A model generated the notes under the pieces. The model was not told the DNA's origin, did not search any database, and was given only the letters and a program-made list of their open reading frames with translations. Source: NZQO01 sp964639255 (GTDB lineage: Bacteria; Bacteroidota; Bacteroidia; Flavobacteriales; Flavobacteriaceae). Taken from it: a DNA stretch of 64,000 nt. Both the position numbers and the translations under genes were made by a program. This document shows, piece after piece, positions 44,759 through 53,066 of this stretch; within the stretch, counting starts at the first letter, position 1; every line of letters begins with the position of its first letter. Location of the stretch: assembly GCA_964639255.1 (NCBI GenBank), contig CAZXDP010000009.1:5000-68999 (forward strand). The letters run 5' to 3'.

Positions 44759-47392
44759 CTAATTTTCTATTTTATATAGGGATAATTGTTTGTTAAAGGG
44801 TTCGTTTTTCTGTGCTTCCATAATCCTATTGGCATCTTCAATTCTATCAATTCTTTGGTAATAGGTGTAATATTTACTACGGCTAACATCGTAGAAGAAA
44901 TCTACACCGCTGTATCCAGCGGCGATTACCTTGCGCAAGAAAGTATTTCGCTCCTCTGCCGAATTGTGAACTGCCATCACCAAATAATATCCATTCTCCG
45001 TATTGGCCACGTTCTTCAAAATTTGTACGTTGTTGCTCTTCTGTGCCTCGCCAAAATTAAAATCAGCTTCAGATAGTGGGGTACTGCTTTGCTCTGTGGT
45101 TTGCTTAATGCTATTTAGGGTCGATCTATCACGGCGGAAGCGGTCATCCTCATTGTTATAAGCGGCTCGCTTTATACGACGCTTTCTCTCAATATCGGTA
45201 GCTACCGCAATTTCCTGTAGTGAGGAAACCAACTGTGCCTTTTCTCGTTGTGCCGCCTGGAGTTCAGCCTGAAGCTGGCTCAATGCGTTTTGATAGTACA
45301 AATTGAATTCCTTATCAATGCCGCCTTCCTTAGCAAAACGCTGTTGGTACAAGGCTTCCAGCTCCTCGATTTTCTTGCGATAAGTGAGGATTACCTCGTC
45401 TAGATTAATTTTTATAAGATCGATAGCCGCATTTTCCTCGGTGATGCTCTTAAAAGGTTTTGGTTCTGAAAAGATGCCCTGTTCGCTTAGATCGTTTTCC
45501 CGTTTCAAATCTTTAAGATCTTGATCTTTAATAGCCACGGCATCGCGTAACTCCTGTAGCAAATCATTCTTATTGGCAGCCGTTGATTGGGTTTCTTCCA
45601 AAAGTGATTTCATAGATGTGGCCAAGGCATCGGTATACTGCGCCAAGGTATTTTCCGTTGTCGCTTCTATCACGGGTTCAGTTTGGGCAAGTTGCTCTTG
45701 CTCGGCCGCCAATCGCGCTTGTTCTGCAGCTTCAAGCTGAGCCAATCTTTCAGCTTCCAACCGAGCTTTCTCTTGAGCTGCTGCCAATGCTCTTTGTTCA
45801 GCAGCCAAACGTGCTTTTTCTTCTGCTTCAAGCTGAGCCAGTCTTTCGGCTTCCAGACGCGCTTGTTCCTCGGCTTCCAAGCGGGCTTTCTCCTGTGCTT
45901 CGGCTAATGCCTTTTGTTCAGCAGCCAAACGTGCTTGCTCTTCCGCTTCAAGCTGGGCAAGCCTTTCAGCTTCCAGACGCGCTTTTTCCTCGGCTTCCAA
46001 GCGGGCTTTTTCTTGAGCTTCTGCCAGAGCTTTTTGTTCAGCGGCCAGACGTGCTTGCTCTTCCGCTTCGAGCTGGGCAAGCCTTTCAGCTTCCAGACGC
46101 ACTTTTTCCTGTGCTTCGGCTAATGCCTTTTGTTCAGCAGAAAATCGTGCTTGTTCTTCGGCTTCAAGCTGGGCCAGTCTTTCTTCTTCCTGTTGTGCTA
46201 TCGCTTCGGTTGCAGCAGCTTGTTCGGCGGCTAACTGTGCTTCTGCTAAGGCTTCTTGCTCTTTTTCTTTTTGTGCTGCCTCCTGTTTGCGCTCCTCCAT
46301 CGCAGCTTCCCAGGCCTGTTTTCTCGCACTGTTTTTGGCTCGCTGTTCCTCTCGTGCTGCCGTCAGGGCAGTTTCCTCTTCTTGAGTTAGATTTTGCTTC
46401 TTACGTTTTGGAGATTTTTTTCGTTTCTTTTCAAAAGACAGTAAACCTGCCATATCCTCTTCTTTACTGAAATCGAAATAGTCGTTGTTCGCAAAGCGGT
46501 AGGCCAAAGTAAATTCGTGGGTGACGCCGAATTCCGAAAAATCCCCCAAGGGTTTTTCAAAGTTGTACTCTATGGCAATCTCCTTGGTGAGGTTAATACC
46601 CAGACCCACAAAGGCACCGTGAATGCTATTATAGCCAGCTTGACTCCATATTCCCCTGGGAACGGTGAACATAATAGATCCAGTAAGTTCGGTAGTTTCT
46701 TGCCGAAAAGCGGCCTGGCCTAATGCCGAAAATTTACTATCACGGAAAAAGCCATAGCCTCCCGTATAGCCCGTATACATTATATGCCCCTGAATGCCCT
46801 GTTGGGGGTCGTCTTCCAAGAGCGTGGATGCATTGACATTGTAAGCCACCAAATTGTTTACCGAAATGCCGAAATCGAAAAAGGCGGTCCCATAATTGAC
46901 GCCTGGCGTTGCGGTGAACATGAAATTTGAGGGAATGTTATTGAGCACAGGGTCTGGTTGGTTGGTCACCACTCGATCCATATTAACACCACTTTGGTAA
47001 GCGGCGACGTTTATTCCAAAGGTGAGGTTGCTTTCCCGCTGCAGCTGTGCGTTATAGGCAAAATTGGCAATGCCACCAAATGTGGTAAGCACCCCGAAGT
47101 TCTGCTGAAAGGCACCAATTCCCACTCCCATATTTTCTTGAATCCTTCCAGAGAAGCTGGCCAAATAGGTTACAGGCGCGTTTTCTACCTGCTGCAACTC
47201 CCTTTTGTTTGAAATGGCGATGAATTTATTTTGTTCTCGAACAAAACTGAAAGTAGGATTTAGGACAAATCTGTTAAACGTCATGGAATTTCTCACCGGT
47301 AGATCCAAGGGAATAGCCCCTTCTCCTTCCTGAGAGGAAATCGTCTGTATAAAACAGAGTGCGAAGAACAAATATGTCGCAGTTTTTTTCAC
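44759..47392 (-). CDS. sprD: SprD-like: PorP/SprF barrel with TolA-like helix and SPOR-like domain
   Basis: An 877-residue envelope protein. Signal peptide 1-20; a PorP/SprF-type barrel at about 22-305 (NRFVLNPTFSFVREQNKF); a long charged helix at about 336-573, with a repeated unit ERLAQLEAEEQARLAAEQKA; a second coiled coil at about 600-745; and a SPOR-like domain at about 796-877 (ENGYYLVMAVHNSAEERN, RSKYYTYYQRID). The order sprC-sprD-sprB-sprF is that of the F. johnsoniae gliding operon, as I recall, so this is the SprD position. A barrel joined by a helix to a peptidoglycan-binding domain would bridge the periplasm. GTG start, 1 bp after the sprC stop. Confidence 0.72.
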   Translation of the reverse strand: MKKTATYLFFALCFIQTISSQEGEGAIPLDLPVRNSMTFNRFVLNPTFSFVREQNKFIAISNKRELQQVENAPVTYLASFSGRIQENMGVGIGAFQQNFGVLTTFGGIANFAYNAQLQRESNLTFGINVAAYQSGVNMDRVVTNQPDPVLNNIPSNFMFTATPGVNYGTAFFDFGISVNNLVAYNVNASTLLEDDPQQGIQGHIMYTGYTGGYGFFRDSKFSALGQAAFRQETTELTGSIMFTVPRGIWSQAGYNSIHGAFVGLGINLTKEIAIEYNFEKPLGDFSEFGVTHEFTLAYRFANNDYFDFSKEEDMAGLLSFEKKRKKSPKRKKQNLTQEEETALTAAREEQRAKNSARKQAWEAAMEERKQEAAQKEKEQEALAEAQLAAEQAAATEAIAQQEEERLAQLEAEEQARFSAEQKALAEAQEKVRLEAERLAQLEAEEQARLAAEQKALAEAQEKARLEAEEKARLEAERLAQLEAEEQARLAAEQKALAEAQEKARLEAEEQARLEAERLAQLEAEEKARLAAEQRALAAAQEKARLEAERLAQLEAAEQARLAAEQEQLAQTEPVIEATTENTLAQYTDALATSMKSLLEETQSTAANKNDLLQELRDAVAIKDQDLKDLKRENDLSEQGIFSEPKPFKSITEENAAIDLIKINLDEVILTYRKKIEELEALYQQRFAKEGGIDKEFNLYYQNALSQLQAELQAAQREKAQLVSSLQEIAVATDIERKRRIKRAAYNNEDDRFRRDRSTLNSIKQTTEQSSTPLSEADFNFGEAQKSNNVQILKNVANTENGYYLVMAVHNSAEERNTFLRKVIAAGYSGVDFFYDVSRSKYYTYYQRIDRIEDANRIMEAQKNEPFNKQLSLYKIEN
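45683..46183 (-). repeat. In-frame tandem repeats encoding the charged helix
   Basis: Five tandem units begin with ERLAQLEA. Their lengths are 32, 40, 40, 32 and about 26 residues, so the full units are 96 or 120 bp, differing by 24 bp. The repeat is also visible at the DNA level as repeated TTCAGCTTCCA and GCTTGTTC-type words. The + strand of this region gives long spurious reading frames. Confidence 0.85.
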
Positions 47393-47393
47393 G

Positions 47394-48866
47394 TCAGCGC
47401 ACTATGGTTAAAGTTCCTTGAATGGGTTCTTGGCCGTTTTTGACAATTCTATAATAAAAAACTTGGTTGGTATTGTCGATTAGGTTCGTTCCAGTATCTG
47501 GCCAGTTGTTGGTATACTCATTCGTTTTGAAAACGACCTCCCCCTGGCTGGAAAGTATGGTAATATCGGTTCCTGAACCTTGTGTGTACTCGAGGGGAAT
47601 TATCCAGGTATCATTAATACCGTCGCCGTTCGGGCTTACGATATTGGGAATTTTTGCTACATCTGGAAAAGGCTCTGTTAGTTCGGTAATTTGAAAAATA
47701 AGTTCTTTTGTGGCGTTACAGCCTTCGGTTTGCGTTACCGCAACGGTATAGTTTCCGAAGTCGGTCGCCTCGTAGCTATTTTCGGTGGCGTTTTCAATGG
47801 GCTCACCATTCAGGAACCACTCAAAAATGGGTAGCTGTGCATCGGTAATGACATTGACTAGCAAGCTTTCTCCCATCATCATTTCGTTTACGGGAGCTAC
47901 ATCGATCTCTGCCTGGAAATCGCCCGCTACCAATTCTATGGAGCCTACTGCTTGGCAACTACCAAAGCCGACTACAACGGAGTACGTTCCAGAAATTTCT
48001 GTGCTGTAGGTACTGTTGGTCGCACCGGGAATATCCTCCCCATTTAGGGACCATTGATAGCTATTGCCTTCAATGGTTGAAAGAATAGTTGGTCCATTGC
48101 CATTACAAAATGGATTTCCCAGACTGGAGGTGATGGTGGCTATGGTAGTTCCGCCACCCTCTGCCTCGGTTACGGTAACCCGATTGGAGAACGAATCCGA
48201 GGTACAGGTGCCATAGTCCGTCTCGGCAAAATAGGTGCCTTCTTGAGATACTTCCAAAGAGTCGCCCTTCGCCACAAATATTGAAGTAGTGCTGCTGGTT
48301 ACCCGAAACCAGTTGAAGGTAAGCTGGGGATACTGCAAGGGTGAATCATTATTTCCGGTGCCAGGATTGTCAATGGTAAGGAGGTAGCTCCCGCCCGGAC
48401 AAAACGTGGCTGTTGGCTCTAGGTTATTGATGGTAAAAGGACTGTCCTGTATTTTGTAATAAGCCGCAAATGCTGCAGATCTCGCCCCGACTACAGCGGG
48501 ATTGGTAGACCGAACCCTAATTTTATACCCTTCGCCTGCCGTATTGGTAGGTAAGGCAAAAGAAATTGTGGCGGGAGAGGACGTAATGGCACCGGGAGAA
48601 GAACTAAAGACTTGTGTTGGGGCATCGAAATTACCGTCTCCGTCAGATAGCTCGAGAATGAAACTGTTATTGGCGCCCAATGCCTGCTCTGGCGTAAACG
48701 CAAAGGTTGCGCTAAATGTATTGAAAGATGCATTAGCACAGGCTTGGTTAAATTCCAAATTAGGTGCGCCAATGGCGAATTGTGCCCAAGCGCGTGTACC
48801 CGATGCAAGGGCAAACAAACAGGTTAGGAGCGTTACAACTTTTACGTAGGTAGTAGTTTTTGGCAT
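47394..48866 (-). CDS. sprC: SprC-like T9SS type B sorting domain protein
   Basis: A 490-residue secreted protein. Signal peptide with cleavage near AWAQ (residue 28); two or three Ig-like beta domains (YTFxVG, WSLNGEDIPGATNSTYS, WFLNGEPIENATENSYEA), which recur at about 80-residue spacing; and a C-terminal type B sorting domain from about residue 408 (IPNIVSPNGDGINDTW, ending GTLTIVR) that directs export and surface attachment by T9SS. It matches the position and type of SprC in the F. johnsoniae operon (recalled). Its ATG is covered by a predicted hairpin. Confidence 0.75.
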   Translation of the reverse strand: MPKTTTYVKVVTLLTCLFALASGTRAWAQFAIGAPNLEFNQACANASFNTFSATFAFTPEQALGANNSFILELSDGDGNFDAPTQVFSSSPGAITSSPATISFALPTNTAGEGYKIRVRSTNPAVVGARSAAFAAYYKIQDSPFTINNLEPTATFCPGGSYLLTIDNPGTGNNDSPLQYPQLTFNWFRVTSSTTSIFVAKGDSLEVSQEGTYFAETDYGTCTSDSFSNRVTVTEAEGGGTTIATITSSLGNPFCNGNGPTILSTIEGNSYQWSLNGEDIPGATNSTYSTEISGTYSVVVGFGSCQAVGSIELVAGDFQAEIDVAPVNEMMMGESLLVNVITDAQLPIFEWFLNGEPIENATENSYEATDFGNYTVAVTQTEGCNATKELIFQITELTEPFPDVAKIPNIVSPNGDGINDTWIIPLEYTQGSGTDITILSSQGEVVFKTNEYTNNWPDTGTNLIDNTNQVFYYRIVKNGQEPIQGTLTIVR

Positions 48867-48949
48867 GTAACTTGATATTGGGGCTTAAGCCATATGCTTT
48901 CCTTGGGTAGAGAAAGCATATGGACTTGGTTACATCTTAATTGTAAGAT
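48865..48949 (-). promoter_or_regulatory. Structured leader of the sprC-like gene
   Basis: In the 104-bp gap before sprC the - strand RNA can form an outer 7-bp stem, ATGTAAC (48935-48929) with GTTACAT (48871-48865), whose 3' arm includes two bases of the sprC ATG. Inside it is a perfect 12-bp stem (48890-48901 with 48912-48923, 10-nt loop). An upstream 6-bp hairpin (48934-48949) shares two bases with the outer stem, so the two exclude each other. All pairings are exact in the sequence; the regulatory role is inference. Confidence 0.55.
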
Positions 48950-48970
48950 TGCCTGTATGGACTCGATTCT

Positions 48971-50272
48971 TTATTCCTGTTCGTTGATCGCAATAATTTT
49001 GTCGATTCTCAGTCTGAAATCTGGATTGTCCAAATTATGGGCATCTATGAACGTCTCCCTGTCTTGGCCTTTTGAATAAACATTGAAAAAGGCACTGTTC
49101 CCATACCAATTTTCAAGATCTTCGTTATTCGAATTTCCAGCAACGAAAATATTGCCACGACAGTTGTTAAAGTACATATTGGTAAACCGAATCTTCTCGA
49201 GGCTAGGTCCGGAAATCTTAATAGCCCTGTCGAAAATTACCGCTGGCTTAAAGCCAGAGAGGACACTTTTATCCATCGTTAAGGAAGCGTCTTTCGTAAC
49301 ATACACTGCTTCGTCTACCAAGCCCACGTCCATATCGGCGTTGATATCTTTGCTTAAATTGAGCAGGGTTAGGTTTTTAGCTGAAACCGTGGTGTTTTCT
49401 TTGGTAAGGTCCACTTCTGCCTCGTCGCTATGGGAAGCTACAATAAGACTAGTGCCTTTTCCTGCTGCCGAAACATATGGCGAGCGCGCGGCCAACGAGT
49501 TGTGTATGGTAGCGTTAGTGCCGTCCTCAAACTTAAAGTCGGCCCTGCTGGCATGAAAAGATATTAGATTGTACAGGTTTACGTTACCGCCGCGCACGTA
49601 AAAAGAATTCCCCTGGCAGTAGCTCACCATTACATTCTCAATAACGGTTTGGTTTCCTACCCCAGCCAAGGTGAGGCCATTAAAGTAGCCATAGTCCTTC
49701 GTCCTGTTTCCGGCATATTCTATGCGCACGTAGCGCAGTATCCCAGAGTTGCTCTCTAGGTTCTCACCACCGTAGAAAGTACTTGTTGGGGTTGGGGGGT
49801 TCAATCCCATGTTCAAGTTCCATCGACTGCCAATTTTATTGACCGGGGCACTACCGTGTATAAAAACACCGCCCCAATCGCCTTTTTTCCGAACATCTGC
49901 GTTCGAAGAAAATACAATAGGGTCTGTTTGTGTTCCTTCGGCAATGATTTTCGAACCATCTGCGATGGTAAGGGAACCCTTTGTTTTGACATCCCCCAAG
50001 ATGACGGTTCCCGGCTCTATGGTTAACGTAGCGCTATCTGTAACAAATACGTTTCCCATTAACAAATAAACATCCTTTTTGTAAAGCTTTGTGTCTTTGT
50101 TGATATCCCCAACCAGAATGCGCGATGGCTGGGCAAATTCGTTCTTACTCGGCTTGAACTCCGTCCAGAGGTTCAGCCAGTTCTCAATTCCATAAATTCC
50201 TTTCTCCTGTTGTGCGAGGGCACCAATGGCGATAAAAAGGAACCACACGGGTACTAGTAGTTTTTTTATCAT
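48971..50272 (-). CDS. Secreted right-handed beta-helix protein
   Basis: A 433-residue protein with signal peptide (LLVPVWFLFIAIGALAQ). The body has a repeating beta pattern typical of a right-handed beta-helix: VTDSATLTIEPGTVILGDVKTKGSLTIADGSKIIAEG in consecutive short blocks, then WGGVFIHG, YVRIEYAGNRTKD and repeated NxTIHNSLAA-type turns. No T9SS sorting domain is present, so it may be periplasmic, or carried by another route. It is the first gene of the sprC-B-F run, 104 bp upstream of sprC. Function unknown; family members occur near TonB-dependent receptors and surface proteins. Confidence 0.75.
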   Translation of the reverse strand: MIKKLLVPVWFLFIAIGALAQQEKGIYGIENWLNLWTEFKPSKNEFAQPSRILVGDINKDTKLYKKDVYLLMGNVFVTDSATLTIEPGTVILGDVKTKGSLTIADGSKIIAEGTQTDPIVFSSNADVRKKGDWGGVFIHGSAPVNKIGSRWNLNMGLNPPTPTSTFYGGENLESNSGILRYVRIEYAGNRTKDYGYFNGLTLAGVGNQTVIENVMVSYCQGNSFYVRGGNVNLYNLISFHASRADFKFEDGTNATIHNSLAARSPYVSAAGKGTSLIVASHSDEAEVDLTKENTTVSAKNLTLLNLSKDINADMDVGLVDEAVYVTKDASLTMDKSVLSGFKPAVIFDRAIKISGPSLEKIRFTNMYFNNCRGNIFVAGNSNNEDLENWYGNSAFFNVYSKGQDRETFIDAHNLDNPDFRLRIDKIIAINEQE

Positions 50273-50525
50273 GGTTGTTGAAAATTAATTGATATACATA
50301 CTTATATAGTCAAAAATATAAAAAAATATCCACGAAATGCAAATATAATCGATAAAATGCACGATTTTATTTTGAACAATCCCAATTGTTAACAAAATAT
50401 TGAATGAAAACGGTTTCCGTGGGAATGCATAGGACATCCCTGGTTGCCTGTGCAAAAGGCGTAGGACACGGGGAATTGGCGAGCAGTTACCCCGTCCCAG
50501 CGATTAGTTCGGGTCCCTTTCGGAA
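50273..50525. other. Gap between the beta-helix gene and a small secreted gene
   Basis: 253 bp, AT-rich at the left where the promoter of the gliding locus lies. The right half is less AT-rich and has a TAGTTC/GAACTA inverted repeat (about 50505-50528) that overlaps the end of the small secreted gene and may be its terminator. Confidence 0.4.
50311..50343 (-). promoter_or_regulatory. Putative promoter of the gliding locus
   Basis: On the - strand TTTG (50343-50340) and TATTTTTG (50318-50311) are separated by 21 bp, close to the Bacteroidota -33/-7 consensus, and lie about 40 bp before the ATG of the beta-helix gene. Confidence 0.5.
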
Positions 50526-50972
50526 CTAGTTAAATTCATCGAAAGTGTGAAGTGCTTTCAAAGTTTGTTCATAAAACAAGATCGCTGCGATGAGGTTCGA
50601 CTTATCAGAATAGGGTAAAATCAATTTCTGAAAGGCAATGGTGTTTTCAAAATAAGTAGACGTAGCTTGAATATTGTCTTCCAAAGCTTTTCGATGCTCC
50701 TTAGTATCAGGAATCCCTAACGAGCTCATCGTTACGCCTGGTTTTGTAGTAAAAGCGATATTAGGTAATATCTTGATAATTACTTCAATACGGGCATTGT
50801 AGAGTTCGAGCAATTTTCCCTTGGGAAAAGATTCGAGCTCTTCCCTATCGTGGTACTTATCGATATTAACGTTATCGCTTATGATAAATTGGGCGTCTTT
50901 CTGCGCCAAAGTGGTCGCGGTACCAAATACGAACAAAACAACAAAAAGTGCGAGGGTAGTTTTCATAGTCAT
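50526..50972 (-). CDS. Small secreted protein of unknown function
   Basis: A 148-residue protein (or 146 from the second ATG) with signal peptide ending near TTLAQ. The rest is largely alpha-helical, with a mixed-charge pattern (KGKLLELYNARIEVIIKILPNIAF and ALEDNIQATSTYFENTIAF, in separate blocks). No cysteine is in the mature part. It lies alone on the - strand downstream of the SusD-like gene, separated by 239 bp. I do not recognise it. Confidence 0.7.
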   Translation of the reverse strand: MTMKTTLALFVVLFVFGTATTLAQKDAQFIISDNVNIDKYHDREELESFPKGKLLELYNARIEVIIKILPNIAFTTKPGVTMSSLGIPDTKEHRKALEDNIQATSTYFENTIAFQKLILPYSDKSNLIAAILFYEQTLKALHTFDEFN

Positions 50973-51160
50973 AATTAGGTTTTAGATTGAGGGCTTTATG
51001 CTAACAATTAACAATGCTACAATAATAATCGATTAAATGAAAAAAACATCGGCAAAATACCAAAAATATCTGGAAAGGTATGCAAAATTTAATATATTGC
51101 AGAATATTCCTACATTATATCGCTTTTAAATACGAAGGTTTTGTATGCTTGGTTTTGAAT

Positions 51161-51190
51161 AAAAAAAACCGCCTTGTATCACAAAGCGGT
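51161..51190 (-). terminator. Terminator of the SusD-like gene
   Basis: On the - strand an ACCGC/GCGGT stem with one mismatch near the loop is followed by eight T (51161-51168), about 20 bp after the SusD-like stop codon. Confidence 0.75.
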
Positions 51191-51211
51191 CTTAATTGGG
51201 GTGTAAAACTG

Positions 51212-52903
51212 TTAATCAATGAAACCGGCTGGATTGTTGTCCCAAAAAACCTGAGTGGTAGTTGGCTTGAATTCCAGATTTGGATTCAACGAGACCCAGT
51301 CAACTGGGTAAGGTATCGATCGTGGGAAAGGCTCTTTGCCAAAAACGGGCGCTTGTAGGTCGGGCATTCCTGTTCGGCGATATAGATTGTAGATTTCAAT
51401 ACCATTTCCAAAAGCGGCCAGGAAATATTCTCGCGCTACGACAGCAAGCTTTTCCTGGGCGCCAGCGTCATTAAATTCGGCCAGTACTCTAGCCACATAG
51501 GCGTCAACATCGGCTTGTGACGCCTCCAAATTTATTCCAGAATTGGGACTAACGGTGTTAAGCCCATCTGAAAATCCCAGGACCTTCTGCATACTTTGAC
51601 GTATGGCAGTTTCTAAGTATTCATTCGGGCTACCTGGTGTGCCCAAGGTCAAAGATGCCTCGGCTAGCATAAAATGGGTGAAGGAACTCAATGCAATTGG
51701 GAGAATTCCCCCTCCAGAGAGCGTGTTGTCGCTCATTCGTGCCTGTTCAAAGGCATCGTTGTCAAATGCGCCGCCAATGGGATACACTCCTAATGTTGAT
51801 CGCCTTGTCCCGTCGTTTGGCAAACCCTCATCGTCAGCGTGATCGCGGCCCCAGTATAGATTTCCAACATAGCAATAATCGTAGACGGGATCGCCCGCGC
51901 ACGGTAAATTACTGCCAGATGGAGGGTTTTCCGTTTGCCTGTAGGTATAATATCTTAATCTAGGATCGGCGATGCCCTCTTCGATAAATGGCGGATTGGC
52001 GTCTCCTGCATTAAGATAGTCCAGCATATTGTTGCTTAGGTAGAAAGTTGCGCCACCGCCTGAATAATTTAGGTAGTACCATAGGTGCTCATCTAAAGGA
52101 AAAGGGCCAAAGTCGTATTTATAATAAAAATCTTCGTTAGGCTGGTCTATAAGGTCTTCATTTAACAAACGGGTAATCCCAGCTGTCGCCCTCGCTGGAT
52201 CCACAAGACGTAAGTTTAAGAATGCTTTTAGCTGAAGCGTATTGGCAAATGCTATCCACTCTTGTTTGTTGAAATTTTTACTATTGTAAATTTGAAGGGG
52301 AATTTCAGCAGAGCTCTTCTCAAAATTGATCTTGGCAGAATCTAAGGCAGCGATTTGTGCATCGTAAATGAAACTGCCGTCGTCCAGCCCTGCCGAATAT
52401 GAACTGTTCACATCGGTAGCTTCGGTATAGGGAATATCTCCGTGGAAATCTACCGCCGTCATAAATTGATACGCCTGCATCACCTGTGCGGTGCCTCTAT
52501 AATAAGGGATGTCGTAAATATCGGTAGAATCGAACCGACGAATATAATCCAAATTCTGCTTAGATTGATACAAGGTGTGCCACGAATTGCTGCCAGAAAA
52601 AGGCACATTGTTCGTATACGTGCTAAACATAGCAAGGTGTCTCACAAATCGTGTGCTTACCAAATTATAGTGGTTATAATAGTCTATTGTTCTGTCTAAA
52701 ATATATTTTAGATAGATATCGGGATCTCCCGGGGGCAGGCCATTCGCCCCTAAGGCGCCATCGCCACCACCATTATTGGGAGTGTCTGCGATAGGATCAT
52801 CAGGAACAGGATCGCCCATATCATCGGTCTCACTGCAACTGGCAGAGAAAAGTACCATTAAAATAAAGGCCAAAAAGACGTTTGGGGTGAGTGTATTTTT
52901 CAT
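51212..52903 (-). CDS. SusD/RagB-like outer-membrane lipoprotein
   Basis: A 563-residue lipoprotein. The N-terminus ends in FSASCSETDD: a lipobox cysteine at about residue 23 followed by acidic residues, as in surface-export signals of Bacteroidota lipoproteins. The mature part is the SusD-like_2 type, with AYQFMTAVDFHGDIPYTEA and a TPR-like helical core, and YFLAAFGNGIEIYNLYRRTGMP near the end. SusD proteins cap SusC TonB-dependent transporters and bind oligosaccharides or peptides. No SusC gene is next to it: the upstream neighbour is pyrG on the other strand. So its partner lies elsewhere, or it works alone. Confidence 0.85.
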   Translation of the reverse strand: MKNTLTPNVFLAFILMVLFSASCSETDDMGDPVPDDPIADTPNNGGGDGALGANGLPPGDPDIYLKYILDRTIDYYNHYNLVSTRFVRHLAMFSTYTNNVPFSGSNSWHTLYQSKQNLDYIRRFDSTDIYDIPYYRGTAQVMQAYQFMTAVDFHGDIPYTEATDVNSSYSAGLDDGSFIYDAQIAALDSAKINFEKSSAEIPLQIYNSKNFNKQEWIAFANTLQLKAFLNLRLVDPARATAGITRLLNEDLIDQPNEDFYYKYDFGPFPLDEHLWYYLNYSGGGATFYLSNNMLDYLNAGDANPPFIEEGIADPRLRYYTYRQTENPPSGSNLPCAGDPVYDYCYVGNLYWGRDHADDEGLPNDGTRRSTLGVYPIGGAFDNDAFEQARMSDNTLSGGGILPIALSSFTHFMLAEASLTLGTPGSPNEYLETAIRQSMQKVLGFSDGLNTVSPNSGINLEASQADVDAYVARVLAEFNDAGAQEKLAVVAREYFLAAFGNGIEIYNLYRRTGMPDLQAPVFGKEPFPRSIPYPVDWVSLNPNLEFKPTTTQVFWDNNPAGFID

Positions 52904-53004
52904 GTAAAAATCATTATAAGGCGTAAATCTAAAAAAAATATTGAATTTCGGAATTAAAGAAGACCGTTCGAATCAACAATTTTTCCTTTCTGCCAAATTC
53001 GTTC

Positions 53005-53034
53005 TTGCGTTCCCTTAGAAAACCCTATCTTTGC
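53005..53034 (+). promoter_or_regulatory. Promoter of pyrG
   Basis: TTG (53006-53008) and TATCTTTG (53027-53034), spaced 18 bp, fit the Bacteroidota -33/-7 consensus. The -7 box overlaps an in-frame upstream start, so translation must begin at the ATG at 53067. Confidence 0.65.
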
Positions 53035-53066
53035 ATCCCGTAAAATCATCTCAGCAAAGGTACATA

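Noticed and set aside
45616..46470. 284-codon open frame on the + strand
   Set aside because: It is the antisense of the low-complexity helix repeats in the SprD-like gene; the Leu/Phe/Pro-rich product is an artefact of the repeat.
51080..51358. 92-codon open frame on the + strand
   Set aside because: Runs through the terminator and the 3' end of the SusD-like gene on the other strand; the sequence looks non-coding.
53031..53066. Longer N-terminus for CTP synthase
   Set aside because: The first codons lie inside the -7 box of its promoter; the ATG at 53067 gives the conserved start.
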